The position numbers were made by a program, and so were the translations under genes. The notes beneath the pieces were generated by a model, which was not told the origin of the DNA, searched no databases, and was given only the letters and a program-made list of their open reading frames with translations. Positions 16,100 through 25,001 of a stretch of 38,255 nt of DNA are shown one piece after another. Where the stretch lies: the NCBI GenBank assembly GCA_035705985.1, contig DASSVP010000083.1:1-38255 (forward strand). Direction: 5' to 3'. How positions within the stretch are numbered: the stretch's first letter is position 1; each line of letters starts with the position of its first letter. The DNA comes from JACVRW01 sp035705985 (GTDB lineage: Bacteria > Actinomycetota > Thermoleophilia > Solirubrobacterales > Thermoleophilaceae).

Positions 16100-16818
16100 C
16101 GGCTGGCCGCCTTCATGCGGTCGCGTGCCTCGCTCACGAGCGCGCCGACCACGCGGCTCCGTTCGTCCTCCTCCGGGTGCCACAGGACGCCGACCGCGAA
16201 GGTCTTGTCGGGCATCTCGATCGCCTCGACGACGCCGTCGTCAGCGTGGCCGCTCACCACAATGCCCTCGCCCATCTCGTCCACCCCCTGGTGGTGCGCC
16301 GACTTCACCTCGGCGTGCTCGCTGCCCACCACCCGCTCCGCGAGCGACCCGGGCGCGAGCTGCACCCGGTGGTCCGTGAAGACGCCGGGCGTGTGCCTGT
16401 GCAGCTCCAGGCCTAGGTGCTGCTTGAGCGTCCCGCCCTGGATCACGTTGATCATCTCCATGCCGCGGCAGATGCCGAGCACCGGCATGTCGCGCTCGAG
16501 CGCGCGCGTGCCGAGCGCGATCTCGAAGCGGTCGCGCTCGGGCCACGTGCCGCGCGTCTCCGGGTCGGGCGGCGCGCCGTAGCTGCCCGGGTCGATGTCC
16601 GATCCGCCCGCGAGGATCAGGCCGTCGATCATGTCGAGCAGCACGTCCGGCGACTCGGCCACGGCGTCGTCGGGAGGCAGGATGATCGCGATCCCGCCCG
16701 CGCGCTGGACGGCGAGCGAGTAGGTGCGCGGCGAGAGGTTGACGACGACCTCCCAGGCCGCCCACTTCGCGCTCTCGATCGCGGCGCAGATGCCGATCAC
16801 GGGGCGGTCTGCGCTCAC
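16096..16818 (-). CDS. Gamma-glutamyl-GABA hydrolase family protein (peptidase C26, PuuD-like)
   Basis: This 240-residue class I amidotransferase-fold hydrolase removes gamma-linked glutamate. It has PVIGICAA at the start, LILAGGSDIDPGSYG (67-81) characteristic of the PuuD group, nucleophile Cys117 in GICRGMEMINV, and His214 and Glu216 in VLWHPEED. GGTLKQHL after the nucleophile is also typical. The start is GTG at 16818, overlapping the ligase stop (GTGA). Directly downstream of a glutamine-synthetase-like ligase and before an aldehyde dehydrogenase, it probably recovers glutamate and the free amino acid (for instance GABA or beta-alanine) at the end of a gamma-glutamylation pathway. Confidence 0.93.
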   Translation of the reverse strand: MSADRPVIGICAAIESAKWAAWEVVVNLSPRTYSLAVQRAGGIAIILPPDDAVAESPDVLLDMIDGLILAGGSDIDPGSYGAPPDPETRGTWPERDRFEIALGTRALERDMPVLGICRGMEMINVIQGGTLKQHLGLELHRHTPGVFTDHRVQLAPGSLAERVVGSEHAEVKSAHHQGVDEMGEGIVVSGHADDGVVEAIEMPDKTFAVGVLWHPEEDERSRVVGALVSEARDRMKAASR

Positions 16819-18143
16819 AGCCGCTCGAATCCCCGGTACTTCTCCCAGTCGGTCACCGCAGCCTCCTGCGCCTCGAGCTCGATGCGGGCGCGGTTCAGGT
16901 AGTGGTCCACGACCTCCTGCCCGAACGCGTCGCGCGCAACCGCGGAGCCCGCGAACAGGTCGCGGGCGGCGTAGAGCGTGTGCGGCACGCGCGGCTTGTC
17001 CGACTCGTAGGCGTTCCCCTCGAAGGCCGGCTCCAGCTCCAGCTCGTTGTCGATCCCATGCAGGCCGGCCGCGATCATCGCCGCCAGCGCGAGGTAAGGG
17101 TTCACGTCCGCCCCCGGCAGGCGGTTCTCGACCCGAAGCGCCTGGCCGTGACCCACAACGCGCATCGAGCAGGTGCGGTTGTCGTTGCCCCACGCCACCG
17201 CGGTCGGCGCGAACGAGCCGGGCACGAAGCGCTTGTAGGAGTTCACCTGCGGGGCGAAGAAGAGCGTCAGCTCCTCGAGGCAGGCGAGCTGGCCCGCCAC
17301 GAAGCGGTGGAACGTGGCCTCGTCGTCGCCGAAGACGTTGCGCCCGTCATCGCCCGCGACGGACAGGTGGATGTGGCACGAGTTGCCCTCGCGCTCGTTC
17401 CACTTCGCCATGAAGGTGATCGAGTTGCCCTCCTGCGCGGCGATCTCCTTCGCGCCGTTCTTGTAGATCGCGTGGTCGTCGGCGGCGGCGAGCGCGTTGC
17501 CGTAGCGGAAGTTGATCTCGTGCTGGCCGAGGTTGCACTCGCCCTTCGAGTTCTCCACGTTCATGCCCGCGCCGGCCATCGCGTTCCGGATGCGCCGGAT
17601 CAACGGCTCCACGCGCGCCGTGCCGAGCAGCGAGTAGTCGACGTTGTAGAGATTCGCCGGCGACAGGTCGCGGTAGCCGCTTCGCCAAGCGTCCTCGTAG
17701 CTGTCCTCGAACACGATGAACTCGAGCTCCGTGCCCGCGTTCGCGCTCCAGCCGCGCTCGGCCAGCCGCGCGAGCTGGCGCTTCAGGATCTGCCGCGGCG
17801 ACGCGGCGACGTCCGACCCGTCGTGCCACTCGAGGTCCGCCATCACGAGCGCCGTGGCCTCCTGCCACGGCACCGGGCGAAGGCTGTCCACGTCGGGCCG
17901 CATCGCGAAGTCCCCGTAGCCGCGCGACCACGACGACATCTCGTAGCCCTCGACCGTGTTCATGTCCACGTCGACGGCCAGCAGGTAGTTGCAGCCCTCG
18001 GCGCCGTGCTCCGCGACCACGTCGAGGAAGTGCGAGGCCGTGAGCCGCTTGCCCTGGAGGCGCCCCTCCATGTCGGCGATCGCCAGGAGCACGGTGTCCA
18101 CCGTGCCCTCGGCTACAGCTTGGCGCAGCTCGTCGAGCGTCAC
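16815..18143 (-). CDS. Glutamine synthetase-like gamma-glutamyl-amine ligase (PuuA/GlnA3/GlnA4-like)
   Basis: The 442-residue protein belongs to the GS superfamily but not to ordinary GSI. It has the N-terminal DTVLLAIADMEGRLQGKRL (about 15-33), the metal/glutamate-binding AGTELEFIVFED (about 135-146), GECNLGQHEINF, the histidine segment NSCHIHLSV, NSYKRFVPGSFAPTAVAWG, and ENRLPGADVNPYLALAA. It lacks the adenylylation Tyr loop of GSI-beta, and the ammonium-site loop is replaced (VDVDMNTVEGY). Such paralogues join glutamate to putrescine, spermidine, ethanolamine or other amines with ATP. The GTG at 18143 is chosen because it gives the family N-terminus and leaves 10 bases after the permease stop. 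Neighbours (permease, PuuD-like, ALDH) support amine use; the actual amine cannot be read from sequence. Confidence 0.9.
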   Translation of the reverse strand: MTLDELRQAVAEGTVDTVLLAIADMEGRLQGKRLTASHFLDVVAEHGAEGCNYLLAVDVDMNTVEGYEMSSWSRGYGDFAMRPDVDSLRPVPWQEATALVMADLEWHDGSDVAASPRQILKRQLARLAERGWSANAGTELEFIVFEDSYEDAWRSGYRDLSPANLYNVDYSLLGTARVEPLIRRIRNAMAGAGMNVENSKGECNLGQHEINFRYGNALAAADDHAIYKNGAKEIAAQEGNSITFMAKWNEREGNSCHIHLSVAGDDGRNVFGDDEATFHRFVAGQLACLEELTLFFAPQVNSYKRFVPGSFAPTAVAWGNDNRTCSMRVVGHGQALRVENRLPGADVNPYLALAAMIAAGLHGIDNELELEPAFEGNAYESDKPRVPHTLYAARDLFAGSAVARDAFGQEVVDHYLNRARIELEAQEAAVTDWEKYRGFERL

Positions 18144-18153
18144 GCGCCCGAAT

Positions 18154-19743
18154 CTACTCGGCGCCCGTCTTGAACTCCGGGTCGAGCTTCTCGTCCTCGT
18201 GGTGGGCCGCCTCGCCATGGGCCCGGAACCTGTGCTTCGCCCCGAGCACCCACCAGACGCCCACCGCCGCGATCACGACGATCACCGTAATCGGAGCGTA
18301 GTTCACGTACTTCCAGTCGAACTCGTCCCGCCATGGCACGCCGGCCGGGGTGAACGGGAGGCAGAAGATGATCGAGATGAGGGCGACCCAGAAGACCGAG
18401 AAGGCATTCATCCACCTGTGCTTCCGCCCCAGCGACCACGGGCCTGGCACGAACCTGTCGCCCATCCGCCAGCGCAGGAAGATCGGGATCACGTAGGCGA
18501 TGTAGAGCCCGATCACAGTGATCGAGACGACCGCGAAGAACGCGTACGGGAAGGCGTTCTCGTCACCCTCGAGCGCCGGCAGCGTGATCGCCAGTGAGGC
18601 GAGGCAGACGAAGATCACCGCCCAGACCGGTACGCCGTTGTCGTTCACCCGGCGCAGCGACCGCGAGAACGGCAGGCCGTTGTCGCGCGAGAACGCGAAC
18701 GACATCCGCGAGGCGCTAGTGACGCAGGCCATTCCGCAGAAGAACTGGCCTGTCGTGGAGATCACGACGACGGCCTTCTCCGCCCACGAATCGAGCGCGC
18801 TTCCGAAGATCGCCAGCGACGAGCCGGCGCCCTCGTTGACCGCCTCGACGTCGGTGGCGGCGAACGTGATCGCCAGCAGCACGAACCAGCCGATCACCGC
18901 GGACCAGAAGACGGACTGCCACACGCCGCGCGCGGCGCCGACCGCCGCGCCGCGCGTCTCCTCCGAGACGTGCGCGGAGGCGTCGAAGCCGGTGATCGTG
19001 TACTGCGTCAGGAGGAACCCGAGCGGCAGCACGTAGAACCAGTACATCCCCTCGCTGAAGCCGGAGTTGTTGAAGCGCTCCGTGAAGACGAAGTCGGCGC
19101 TCTGGTGCGTGTCGGGGACGAAGACGAGGAGCGCGATGATCACCGCGACTCCCACGACGTGCACCCCCACCGAGACGTTGTTCAGCATCGCGAGCAGATT
19201 CGTCGAGAAGATGTTGATCAGCGCGTGCAGGAAAAGGATCACCGCGAACAGCACGAACGTCTCGGCGAGGATGTGTACGGAGTCGCCGAAGTTCATCCCG
19301 AAGATGTTGACGCCGTACAGCCCGAGCGCGGCGTTGAGGAAGGTCGCGCACGCGTAGTCCACCGAGGCGACCACGCCGATCAGGCCGATCAGGTTGAACC
19401 AGCCGGTGAACCAGCCCCAGGCCGGCCCGCCGAGCGCCGTAGCCCAGTAGTAGATGCCGCCCGCCGTCGGGTACTTCGACACGAGCTCGGACATGGACCA
19501 CGCGACGATCAGGATCGCGACCGAGATGAGCGGCCAGCCCCACGAGATCGCGACCGGGCCGCCGTTGTTCCACGCCTGGCCGTAGGTCGTGAACGTCCCG
19601 GCCAGGACCGAGATGATCGTGAACGAGATCGCGAAGTTGGAGAAGGCGCTCCAGGCGCGATGCAGCTCCTGCTTGTAGCCGAGCTCGTTTAGCCGGCGCT
19701 CGTCCTCATCCTGGATCTCGGGACGGTCCTCGACAGTCGACAC
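18154..19743 (-). CDS. APC-family amino acid/polyamine permease
   Basis: This 529-residue transporter has about 12 membrane helices and cytosolic ends. The N-terminal RRLNELGYKQELHRAWSAF, then NFAISFTIISVLAG in helix 1 with the unwound glycine, is typical of the GABA/choline-type amino acid/choline transporters. TAGGIYYW (about 93-100) and ITGFDASAHVSEET (about 250-263) are further family marks. It is the first gene of a six-gene minus-strand operon. A perfect SD (GAGGAGG, 19749-19755) lies five bases before the GTG, and a sigma70-type promoter lies just upstream. It probably imports the amine that the following ligase glutamylates. Confidence 0.92.
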   Translation of the reverse strand: MSTVEDRPEIQDEDERRLNELGYKQELHRAWSAFSNFAISFTIISVLAGTFTTYGQAWNNGGPVAISWGWPLISVAILIVAWSMSELVSKYPTAGGIYYWATALGGPAWGWFTGWFNLIGLIGVVASVDYACATFLNAALGLYGVNIFGMNFGDSVHILAETFVLFAVILFLHALINIFSTNLLAMLNNVSVGVHVVGVAVIIALLVFVPDTHQSADFVFTERFNNSGFSEGMYWFYVLPLGFLLTQYTITGFDASAHVSEETRGAAVGAARGVWQSVFWSAVIGWFVLLAITFAATDVEAVNEGAGSSLAIFGSALDSWAEKAVVVISTTGQFFCGMACVTSASRMSFAFSRDNGLPFSRSLRRVNDNGVPVWAVIFVCLASLAITLPALEGDENAFPYAFFAVVSITVIGLYIAYVIPIFLRWRMGDRFVPGPWSLGRKHRWMNAFSVFWVALISIIFCLPFTPAGVPWRDEFDWKYVNYAPITVIVVIAAVGVWWVLGAKHRFRAHGEAAHHEDEKLDPEFKTGAE

Positions 19744-19748
19744 GCAGT

Positions 19749-19755
19749 CCTCCTC
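19749..19755 (-). promoter_or_regulatory. Strong ribosome binding site of the permease gene
   Basis: GAGGAGG lies five bases before the GTG at 19743 and is one of few perfect SD sequences in this window. It fixes the GTG as start and suggests high translation of the operon's first gene. Confidence 0.8.
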
Positions 19756-19773
19756 GCGGGGTGGTGGGACGCG

Positions 19774-19803
19774 ACCCTACGCGGGTACCCGGACGGCTGT
19801 CAA
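19774..19803 (-). promoter_or_regulatory. Sigma70-type promoter of the amine operon with palindromic spacer
   Basis: On the minus strand, TTGACA (19803-19798) and TAGGGT (19779-19774) are separated by 18 bases. The predicted start is near 19766, giving a leader of about 22 bases that contains the SD. The spacer holds a 10-bp perfect palindrome CGGGTACCCG (19782-19791), well placed for a repressor. The -35 lies only about seven bases past the antiporter stop. Confidence 0.7.
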
Positions 19804-19810
19804 TCGCGCT

Positions 19811-21601
19811 CTAGCGCGCGAGAGCGCCGATGACCTCCTGCCACCACGCGCGCGCGGCAGCGTCCTCCTCCGACGAGAGGCGCCGCCGCGCATAGCGCTG
19901 AACCTGGAGGGGCCCCCCGATCGCGAGCAGCGGGCCGGTCACCGCGAAGCGCCCGTCCTCCAGCACCACCAGGGCCCCGCGGGTGTCGCGGCGGGTCCTG
20001 ATCTGCTCCGCGACCGTCACTCCGGCGATCTCCTTCGGGAAGCCGGCGTCCCCGTCCGCCTCCGTCCACGCGCGCGTGGTGAAGACCGCCTGCCCGGCTC
20101 GCATGGGCGCCTGACGCTGCGGTGGCACGCCCACCGGGCCGAGCCGCCAGCGCTCGAGCAGGTCCCCCATGTCGCCCGCCACCTCCTCGCGCACCATCAC
20201 ATGCAGCCGGTCGTCCGACTCGATGCGCGTGGAGCCGCGCGGCAGCAGCGCCTCCTCGCCGCGCACGATCACGCTCAGCAGGGCGTCGCGCGGCAGCCCC
20301 AGCTCGCGCACGAGCTGGCCGACGATCGCGTCGTCCGGGCCAACCGGGTACTCCACGATCTCCGCGCCGAGCCTCCGCACCGTGCCCGTCTCAACCAGCG
20401 GACGCGGCAGCGCCGGCTCGCTGGTGGTCAGGCCCAGCCTTCGGGCCAGCCACTCGACGGTGGTGCCCTGCAGCAGCGTCGAGATCACGACCGCGAAGAA
20501 GACGATGTTGAAGAAGTCCACCGCGCGCCCCTCGGGCACCTTCTCGATCACCGCGAAGGTCGCGAGCACCACCGGCACCGCGCCGCGAAGTCCCGCCCAT
20601 CCGATGACCAGCCGCTCGCCCGCCGTGTAGCGGTCGACAGCCGTCGCGACGACCGCCGACACCGGCCGGGCGACGAAAACGAGCAACAGCGCGAGCGCCG
20701 TGCCCTCGAGCCAGACGTCGTCCAGCTCGCTCGGGAACACGAGCAGGCCGAGCGCGAGGAACATCGCGATCTGCGCCACCCAGGCGAGCCCCTGGTGGAA
20801 GACCGTCACCGTCTGCTTGGCGGGTATCCGGGCGGATCCGAGCACGAGGCCCGCCAAATACGCCGCGAGGAAGCCCGAGCCGTGCAGCGTGGCGGCGCCG
20901 CCGTACGCGAGCCCGGCGGTCGACAGCGTCGCAACGGGGTACAGCCCGGGGCTCGCGAGCCGCGTGTTACGAAGCGCCTGCGTCGCGAGCCAGCCGACCG
21001 CGACCCCGACGACCGCGCCGATCCCCATCTCGCGGATGAACAGGAAGACCAGGTCGAGGACGCCGTAGTCACCCTCGTTCTGGATCCACTCGATAAAGCC
21101 GACGACGAGCAGGACCGCGACGGGGTCGTTGAAGCCGGCCTCGCCCTCCAGCGTCCGCGCGAGCTTGCGCCGCAGCGTGGATTCGCGGAGCAGCGCGAAG
21201 ATCGCCGCGCCGTCGGTCGACGAGATGATCGCGCCGAGGAGCATGCCCTCGAGCGTCGAGAGGTCGAACAGCCACGCCGCCGCGAAGCCGCAAATGACGG
21301 CGGTGCCGACCGTCCCGAGGATCGCGAGCGAGAGCGATGGGCGCAGGACGGGGCGGATCTCGTCGAAGCCGGCGGTCATGCCGCCCTCGAACAGGATCAG
21401 CGCGAGCGCGACGATCCCGATCGTGCGCGCGAGCTCGTAGTCGTCGAAATGGATCCAGCCGAGCCCGTCCGAGCCGATCGCCATTCCGACCGCGAGGAAC
21501 AGCAGCAGGCCGGGCAGGCGGACGCGCGACGCAAGCAGGGATGCGGCGATTCCCGCAGCGAGCAGCGCCGCCGCGACGAGGATGAGCTGGGCGTCCGACA
21601 T
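19811..21601 (-). CDS. CPA1-type K+(Na+)/H+ antiporter with TrkA-C-like domain
   Basis: This 596-residue protein resembles NhaP2/CvrA potassium-proton antiporters. Residues 1-395 hold about 13 hydrophobic segments, including LFLAVGMAIGSDGLG, ISSTDGAAIFALLRES (about 126-141) and GEAGFNDPVAVLL (about 153-165), which carries the Asn-Asp pair of the ion site, then GWAGLRGAVPVVLATFAV. Residues about 405-485 (GAEIVEYPVGPDDAIVGQLVRELGLPRDALL ... DDRLHVMV) form a TrkA-C-type regulatory domain, and a further cytosolic domain follows to 596. It would exchange K+ or Na+ for protons. The ATG at 21601 is divergent from the kinase-like gene, 53 bases away. No SD is clear. It precedes the amine operon on the same strand, but that operon has its own promoter. 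Confidence 0.9.
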   Translation of the reverse strand: MSDAQLILVAAALLAAGIAASLLASRVRLPGLLLFLAVGMAIGSDGLGWIHFDDYELARTIGIVALALILFEGGMTAGFDEIRPVLRPSLSLAILGTVGTAVICGFAAAWLFDLSTLEGMLLGAIISSTDGAAIFALLRESTLRRKLARTLEGEAGFNDPVAVLLVVGFIEWIQNEGDYGVLDLVFLFIREMGIGAVVGVAVGWLATQALRNTRLASPGLYPVATLSTAGLAYGGAATLHGSGFLAAYLAGLVLGSARIPAKQTVTVFHQGLAWVAQIAMFLALGLLVFPSELDDVWLEGTALALLLVFVARPVSAVVATAVDRYTAGERLVIGWAGLRGAVPVVLATFAVIEKVPEGRAVDFFNIVFFAVVISTLLQGTTVEWLARRLGLTTSEPALPRPLVETGTVRRLGAEIVEYPVGPDDAIVGQLVRELGLPRDALLSVIVRGEEALLPRGSTRIESDDRLHVMVREEVAGDMGDLLERWRLGPVGVPPQRQAPMRAGQAVFTTRAWTEADGDAGFPKEIAGVTVAEQIRTRRDTRGALVVLEDGRFAVTGPLLAIGGPLQVQRYARRRLSSEEDAAARAWWQEVIGALAR

Positions 21602-21602
21602 C

Positions 21603-21624
21603 GTGCGAAACCGGAGACTCGCAC
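21603..21624. promoter_or_regulatory. Inverted repeat between divergent antiporter and kinase genes
   Basis: GTGCGA and TCGCAC are perfect 6-bp arms separated by 10 bases. The element starts two bases before the antiporter ATG and ends 31 bases before the kinase ATG, so it could be an operator for either gene. It resembles neither of the other inverted repeats in this window. Confidence 0.35.
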
Positions 21625-21641
21625 GTCGACGTCGCTGGGCG

Positions 21642-21647
21642 TAGAGT
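21642..21647 (+). promoter_or_regulatory. Leaderless-type -10 of the kinase/DAO-GcvT operon
   Basis: TAGAGT lies seven bases before the ATG at 21655, with no SD between. Transcription would start at or next to the ATG. Confidence 0.5.
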
Positions 21648-21654
21648 CGCCCGC

Positions 21655-22584
21655 ATGAACCCGGAGTTCACGATCCCGGAGCTCACCGAGGTCGTCGCGC
21701 GCCTCTCGGCGCTCCTCGGACCGCGCGAGGGCAGCGTGGTCCAGCTCGACGGCGGGATCACCAATCGCAACTTCAAGGTCAACTTCGGCGGCATGGACTA
21801 CGTGGTCCGGCTGCCGGGGAAGCGCACCGCGCTGCTCGGGATCGACAGGGCGTCCGAGTGCATCGCGAACAAGGCGGCCGCCGAGCTGGGCATCGCGCCG
21901 CGGGTGGCCACTCTGCTCGAGGACCCGTCCTGCCTGGTCACGGCCTTCATCCCGGGGCGCGAGATGACGCCGGAGCAGCTGCGCGAGCCCGAGGCGATCG
22001 CCGAGGTGGGCGACGCCCTGCGGCGGCTGCACGCGGCCGGCACGGAGCTCCCGAGCGGCTTCGACTCGTTTCGCCTCGTCGAGGAGTACGCCGAGACCGG
22101 GCGCCAGAACGGCAGCGAGCCGCCTGACGGCTACGACGAGGCGCTCGAGGCGGCTCGCGCGATCGAGAAGGCCGTTCGCGACCAGCCCGAGCACGAGCCG
22201 GTGCCCGCACACAACGACCTGCTGCCGGCGAACTTCCTCCGTGACGGCGACGGGATCCAGATCATCGACTGGGAGTACGCCGGGATGGGCGACCGCTGGT
22301 TCGACCTCGGCAATTTCGCGGCCAACAACGAGCTCGGCGACGACGACGAGGCGAAGCTGCTCGAGGCGTACTTCGGCGAGCCGCCCGATGAGCGGCGGCG
22401 CGCGACGCTGAAGCTGTTCCGCCTCATGTCCGACTTCCGCGAGGCCATGTGGGGCGTCGTGCAGTCAGGCGTCTCCGAGCTGGACTTCGACTTCGACGAG
22501 TACGCGAGGAAGCACTTCGCGCGTGTGCAGGAGAGGCTGCGCGACCCGAGCTTCGGCGACTGGATGGAGAAGGCCCGAGCCTAG
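21655..22584 (+). CDS. Choline/ethanolamine kinase-like phosphotransferase (APH fold)
   Basis: This 309-residue protein has the aminoglycoside phosphotransferase/choline kinase fold. LDGGITNRNFKVNFGGMDYVVR (about 30-51) is the nucleotide-binding loop and Lys/Arg strand typical of choline kinases. HNDLLPANFL is the Brenner catalytic loop (His-x-Asp ... Asn) and IIDWEYAGMGDRWFDLGNF carries the metal-binding Asp; this segment is closer to choline/ethanolamine kinases than to drug kinases. It would phosphorylate a small amino alcohol or related hydroxyl. It is the first gene of a coupled operon: its TAG shares a G with the GTG of the DAO-GcvT gene. Phosphorylating a methylated amine precursor and then demethylating it would be a sensible pair, but that is inference. 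Confidence 0.87.
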   Translation: MNPEFTIPELTEVVARLSALLGPREGSVVQLDGGITNRNFKVNFGGMDYVVRLPGKRTALLGIDRASECIANKAAAELGIAPRVATLLEDPSCLVTAFIPGREMTPEQLREPEAIAEVGDALRRLHAAGTELPSGFDSFRLVEEYAETGRQNGSEPPDGYDEALEAARAIEKAVRDQPEHEPVPAHNDLLPANFLRDGDGIQIIDWEYAGMGDRWFDLGNFAANNELGDDDEAKLLEAYFGEPPDERRRATLKLFRLMSDFREAMWGVVQSGVSELDFDFDEYARKHFARVQERLRDPSFGDWMEKARA

Positions 22585-25001
22585 TGGCGCTGTCGCGGGA
22601 GCTTCCCGGCGCCGCCAGGTGCGTGGTCATCGGCGGCGGTGTCGGCGGGACGTCGATCGCCTACCACCTCGCGGAGCTGGGCTGGGACGACGTGGTGGTG
22701 CTCGACCGCAATCAGCTCACGTCCGGATCGACATTCCACTCCGCGGGGCTGGTCGGGCAGCTCCGGAGCTCGGTGAACCTCACGAAGATGATGATGTACT
22801 CCGTCGAGCTCTACCGGCGGCTCGGCGAGGCGTGCGGCTGGGTCGAGTGCGGCGGCATCCGGCTCGCGTCGAGCGAGGAGCGAATGGAGGAGCTGCGCCG
22901 CCAGGCCGGCTGGGCGAAGACGTTCGGGCTGCCGCTAGAGCTGATCTCCGCCGAGGAGGCGCAGAAGCTGTTCCCGCTGATGTCGACGGAGGGCGTCCTC
23001 GGCGCCGCGTGGCTCCCCACCGACGGCTATCTCGACCCGTCGCAGCTCACGTTCGCACTCGCCGAGGGCGCGCGCGAGGGCGGCGCGAGCATCTTCACGA
23101 ACACGCGCGTCACGGGCATCGAGCGCGGCCTCGTGCGCACCGAGCGCGGCGACATCAAGACGGAGGCGATCGTGATCGCCGGGGGGATGTTCTCGGCCGA
23201 GCTGGGGCGGCTCGCCGGCGTGCGCATCCCGGTGCTCCCGATGTCGCACGAGTACATCGTCACGCAGCCGTTCCGGGAGCGCGACCCGGCCAATCCGCTG
23301 CCGACGCTCCGGGACCCCGACCTCCTCATCTACTTCCGCGAGGAGGGAGGTGGCCTCGTGATGGGCGGCTACGAGCGGCCGGCCGCGCCGGCCTTCATCC
23401 CGGGCGACGGGCCCGGGTTCGACCGGATCCCGCCCGACTTCAACGGCCGCCTGCTCGAGGACGACTGGGACCGCTTCGAGGAGATCGTCGTGAACTCGCG
23501 GCGGCGCGTGCCGCAGATGGAGGACGTGAAGGTCACGAGGATGATCAACGGCCCCGAGGGCTTCACCCCGGACAACGAGTTCTGTCTCGGCGAGACCGAG
23601 GTCCCGGGCATATACGTCGCGGGAGGCTTCTGCGCGCACGGCCTGGCCGGCGCCGGCGGGGTCGGCAAGGTCATGGCCGAGTGGATCGCGAACGGCGAGC
23701 CGTCGATGGACCTCTGGCAGATGGACGTGCGCCGCTTCGGAGCCCAGTACCGCTCGCCCACGCACACGCTCGCGCGCGTGCGCGAGACCTACGAGACCTA
23801 CTACGACATCCACTACCCGTTCGAGGAGCGCCGGGCCGGGCGGCCGCTGCGGGTGTCGCCCGCCTACTCCTGGCACCGCGAGCGCGACGCGGCGTTCGGC
23901 GAGAAGTCGGGCTGGGAGCGCGTGAACTGGTACGAGTCGAACGCGCCCGGTGGCGACGAGTCGCTCCGGCCGCGCGGCTGGGCGGGGAAGCACTGGTCGC
24001 CGGCGATCGGCGCGGAGCACCGCGCCTGCCGAGAGTCCGCCGCGGTCTTCGACGAGTCGTCGTTCGCGAAGCTCGAGGTGAGCGGGCCCGGAGCGGCCGA
24101 CCTGCTCGAGTGGCTGTGCGCGAACCGTGTCGCCCGCGACGTTGGCCGGGTCACCTACACGCAGATGCTGAACTCGCGCGGCGGGATCGAGTGCGACTTC
24201 ACCGTGAGCCGGCTGGCCGAGGAGCGGTTCTGGATCGTCACGGGCACCGCGTTCGGGAACCACGACCGTGAGTGGATTCGCCGTCACCTGACCGCGGACA
24301 CTCAGGTCACCGACCTCACATCCGCCTGGGCGTGCTTCGGCATCTGGGGGCCCGGCGCGCGCGACGCGCTCGCGCCTCTGACTCCGGACCCGCTCTCGAA
24401 CGAGGACTTTCCGTACATGACCGTGCGCGACATCACCGTGCAGGACATTCCGGTGCGGGCGCTGCGGGTGACCTACGTCGGAGAGCTTGGCTGGGAGCTG
24501 TACTGCCCGGCCGAGTACGGCGCCGGCCTGTGGCGCACCCTGTGCTCGCAGGATGTGATGCCGGCCGGATACCGGGCGATCGACTCGCTTCGCGTCGAGA
24601 AGGGCTACCGCGTATGGGGCGCCGACATCACACCCGACGACACGCCGTTCGAGGCAGGCCTTGGCTTCGCCGTGAAGATGGACAAGGAGTTCCTCGGGCA
24701 CGAGGCGCTCGTCGATGCGGAGCCGCGCAAGAAGCTCTGCTGCATCACGCTCGAGGACCCGCGCTCGGTCGCCCTCGGGAACGAGCCGGTGCGCGTGGGC
24801 GGCGGGATCGCCGGGCGGGTCACGACCGGCGGCTACGGCTACACCGTCGAGCGCTCGATCGCGTACGCCTACCTGCCGCCGGACCAGGCGGGGGCGGGCA
24901 CCGAGGTGGAGATCGACATCTTCGGCAGCTGGGTCGGCGGGCAGGTGGTGAGGGAGCCGCTGTTCGATCCGGATGGCGAGCGGGTACGCGGGACGGCGTG
25001 A
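22584..25001 (+). CDS. Dimethylglycine/sarcosine dehydrogenase-like DAO-GcvT flavoprotein
   Basis: The 805-residue protein has the full architecture of dimethylglycine and sarcosine dehydrogenases. Residues 12-365 are a D-amino-acid-oxidase-type FAD domain with CVVIGGGVGGTSIAYHL (13-29); His52 in SGSTFHSAG matches the histidine that binds FAD covalently in this family. A middle linker domain (about 370-430) follows VAGGFCAHGLAGAGGVG. Residues about 465-720 are a GcvT/aminomethyltransferase domain that binds tetrahydrofolate (VFDESSFAKLEVSG, YVGELGWELY) and the rest is GcvT-C (GHEALV ... GYGYTVERSIAYAYLP). It would oxidise an N-methyl amine and pass the one-carbon unit to folate. The GTG start overlaps the kinase stop by one base, and its stop overlaps the ATP-grasp start (GTGA). 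Confidence 0.9.
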   Translation: MALSRELPGAARCVVIGGGVGGTSIAYHLAELGWDDVVVLDRNQLTSGSTFHSAGLVGQLRSSVNLTKMMMYSVELYRRLGEACGWVECGGIRLASSEERMEELRRQAGWAKTFGLPLELISAEEAQKLFPLMSTEGVLGAAWLPTDGYLDPSQLTFALAEGAREGGASIFTNTRVTGIERGLVRTERGDIKTEAIVIAGGMFSAELGRLAGVRIPVLPMSHEYIVTQPFRERDPANPLPTLRDPDLLIYFREEGGGLVMGGYERPAAPAFIPGDGPGFDRIPPDFNGRLLEDDWDRFEEIVVNSRRRVPQMEDVKVTRMINGPEGFTPDNEFCLGETEVPGIYVAGGFCAHGLAGAGGVGKVMAEWIANGEPSMDLWQMDVRRFGAQYRSPTHTLARVRETYETYYDIHYPFEERRAGRPLRVSPAYSWHRERDAAFGEKSGWERVNWYESNAPGGDESLRPRGWAGKHWSPAIGAEHRACRESAAVFDESSFAKLEVSGPGAADLLEWLCANRVARDVGRVTYTQMLNSRGGIECDFTVSRLAEERFWIVTGTAFGNHDREWIRRHLTADTQVTDLTSAWACFGIWGPGARDALAPLTPDPLSNEDFPYMTVRDITVQDIPVRALRVTYVGELGWELYCPAEYGAGLWRTLCSQDVMPAGYRAIDSLRVEKGYRVWGADITPDDTPFEAGLGFAVKMDKEFLGHEALVDAEPRKKLCCITLEDPRSVALGNEPVRVGGGIAGRVTTGGYGYTVERSIAYAYLPPDQAGAGTEVEIDIFGSWVGGQVVREPLFDPDGERVRGTA

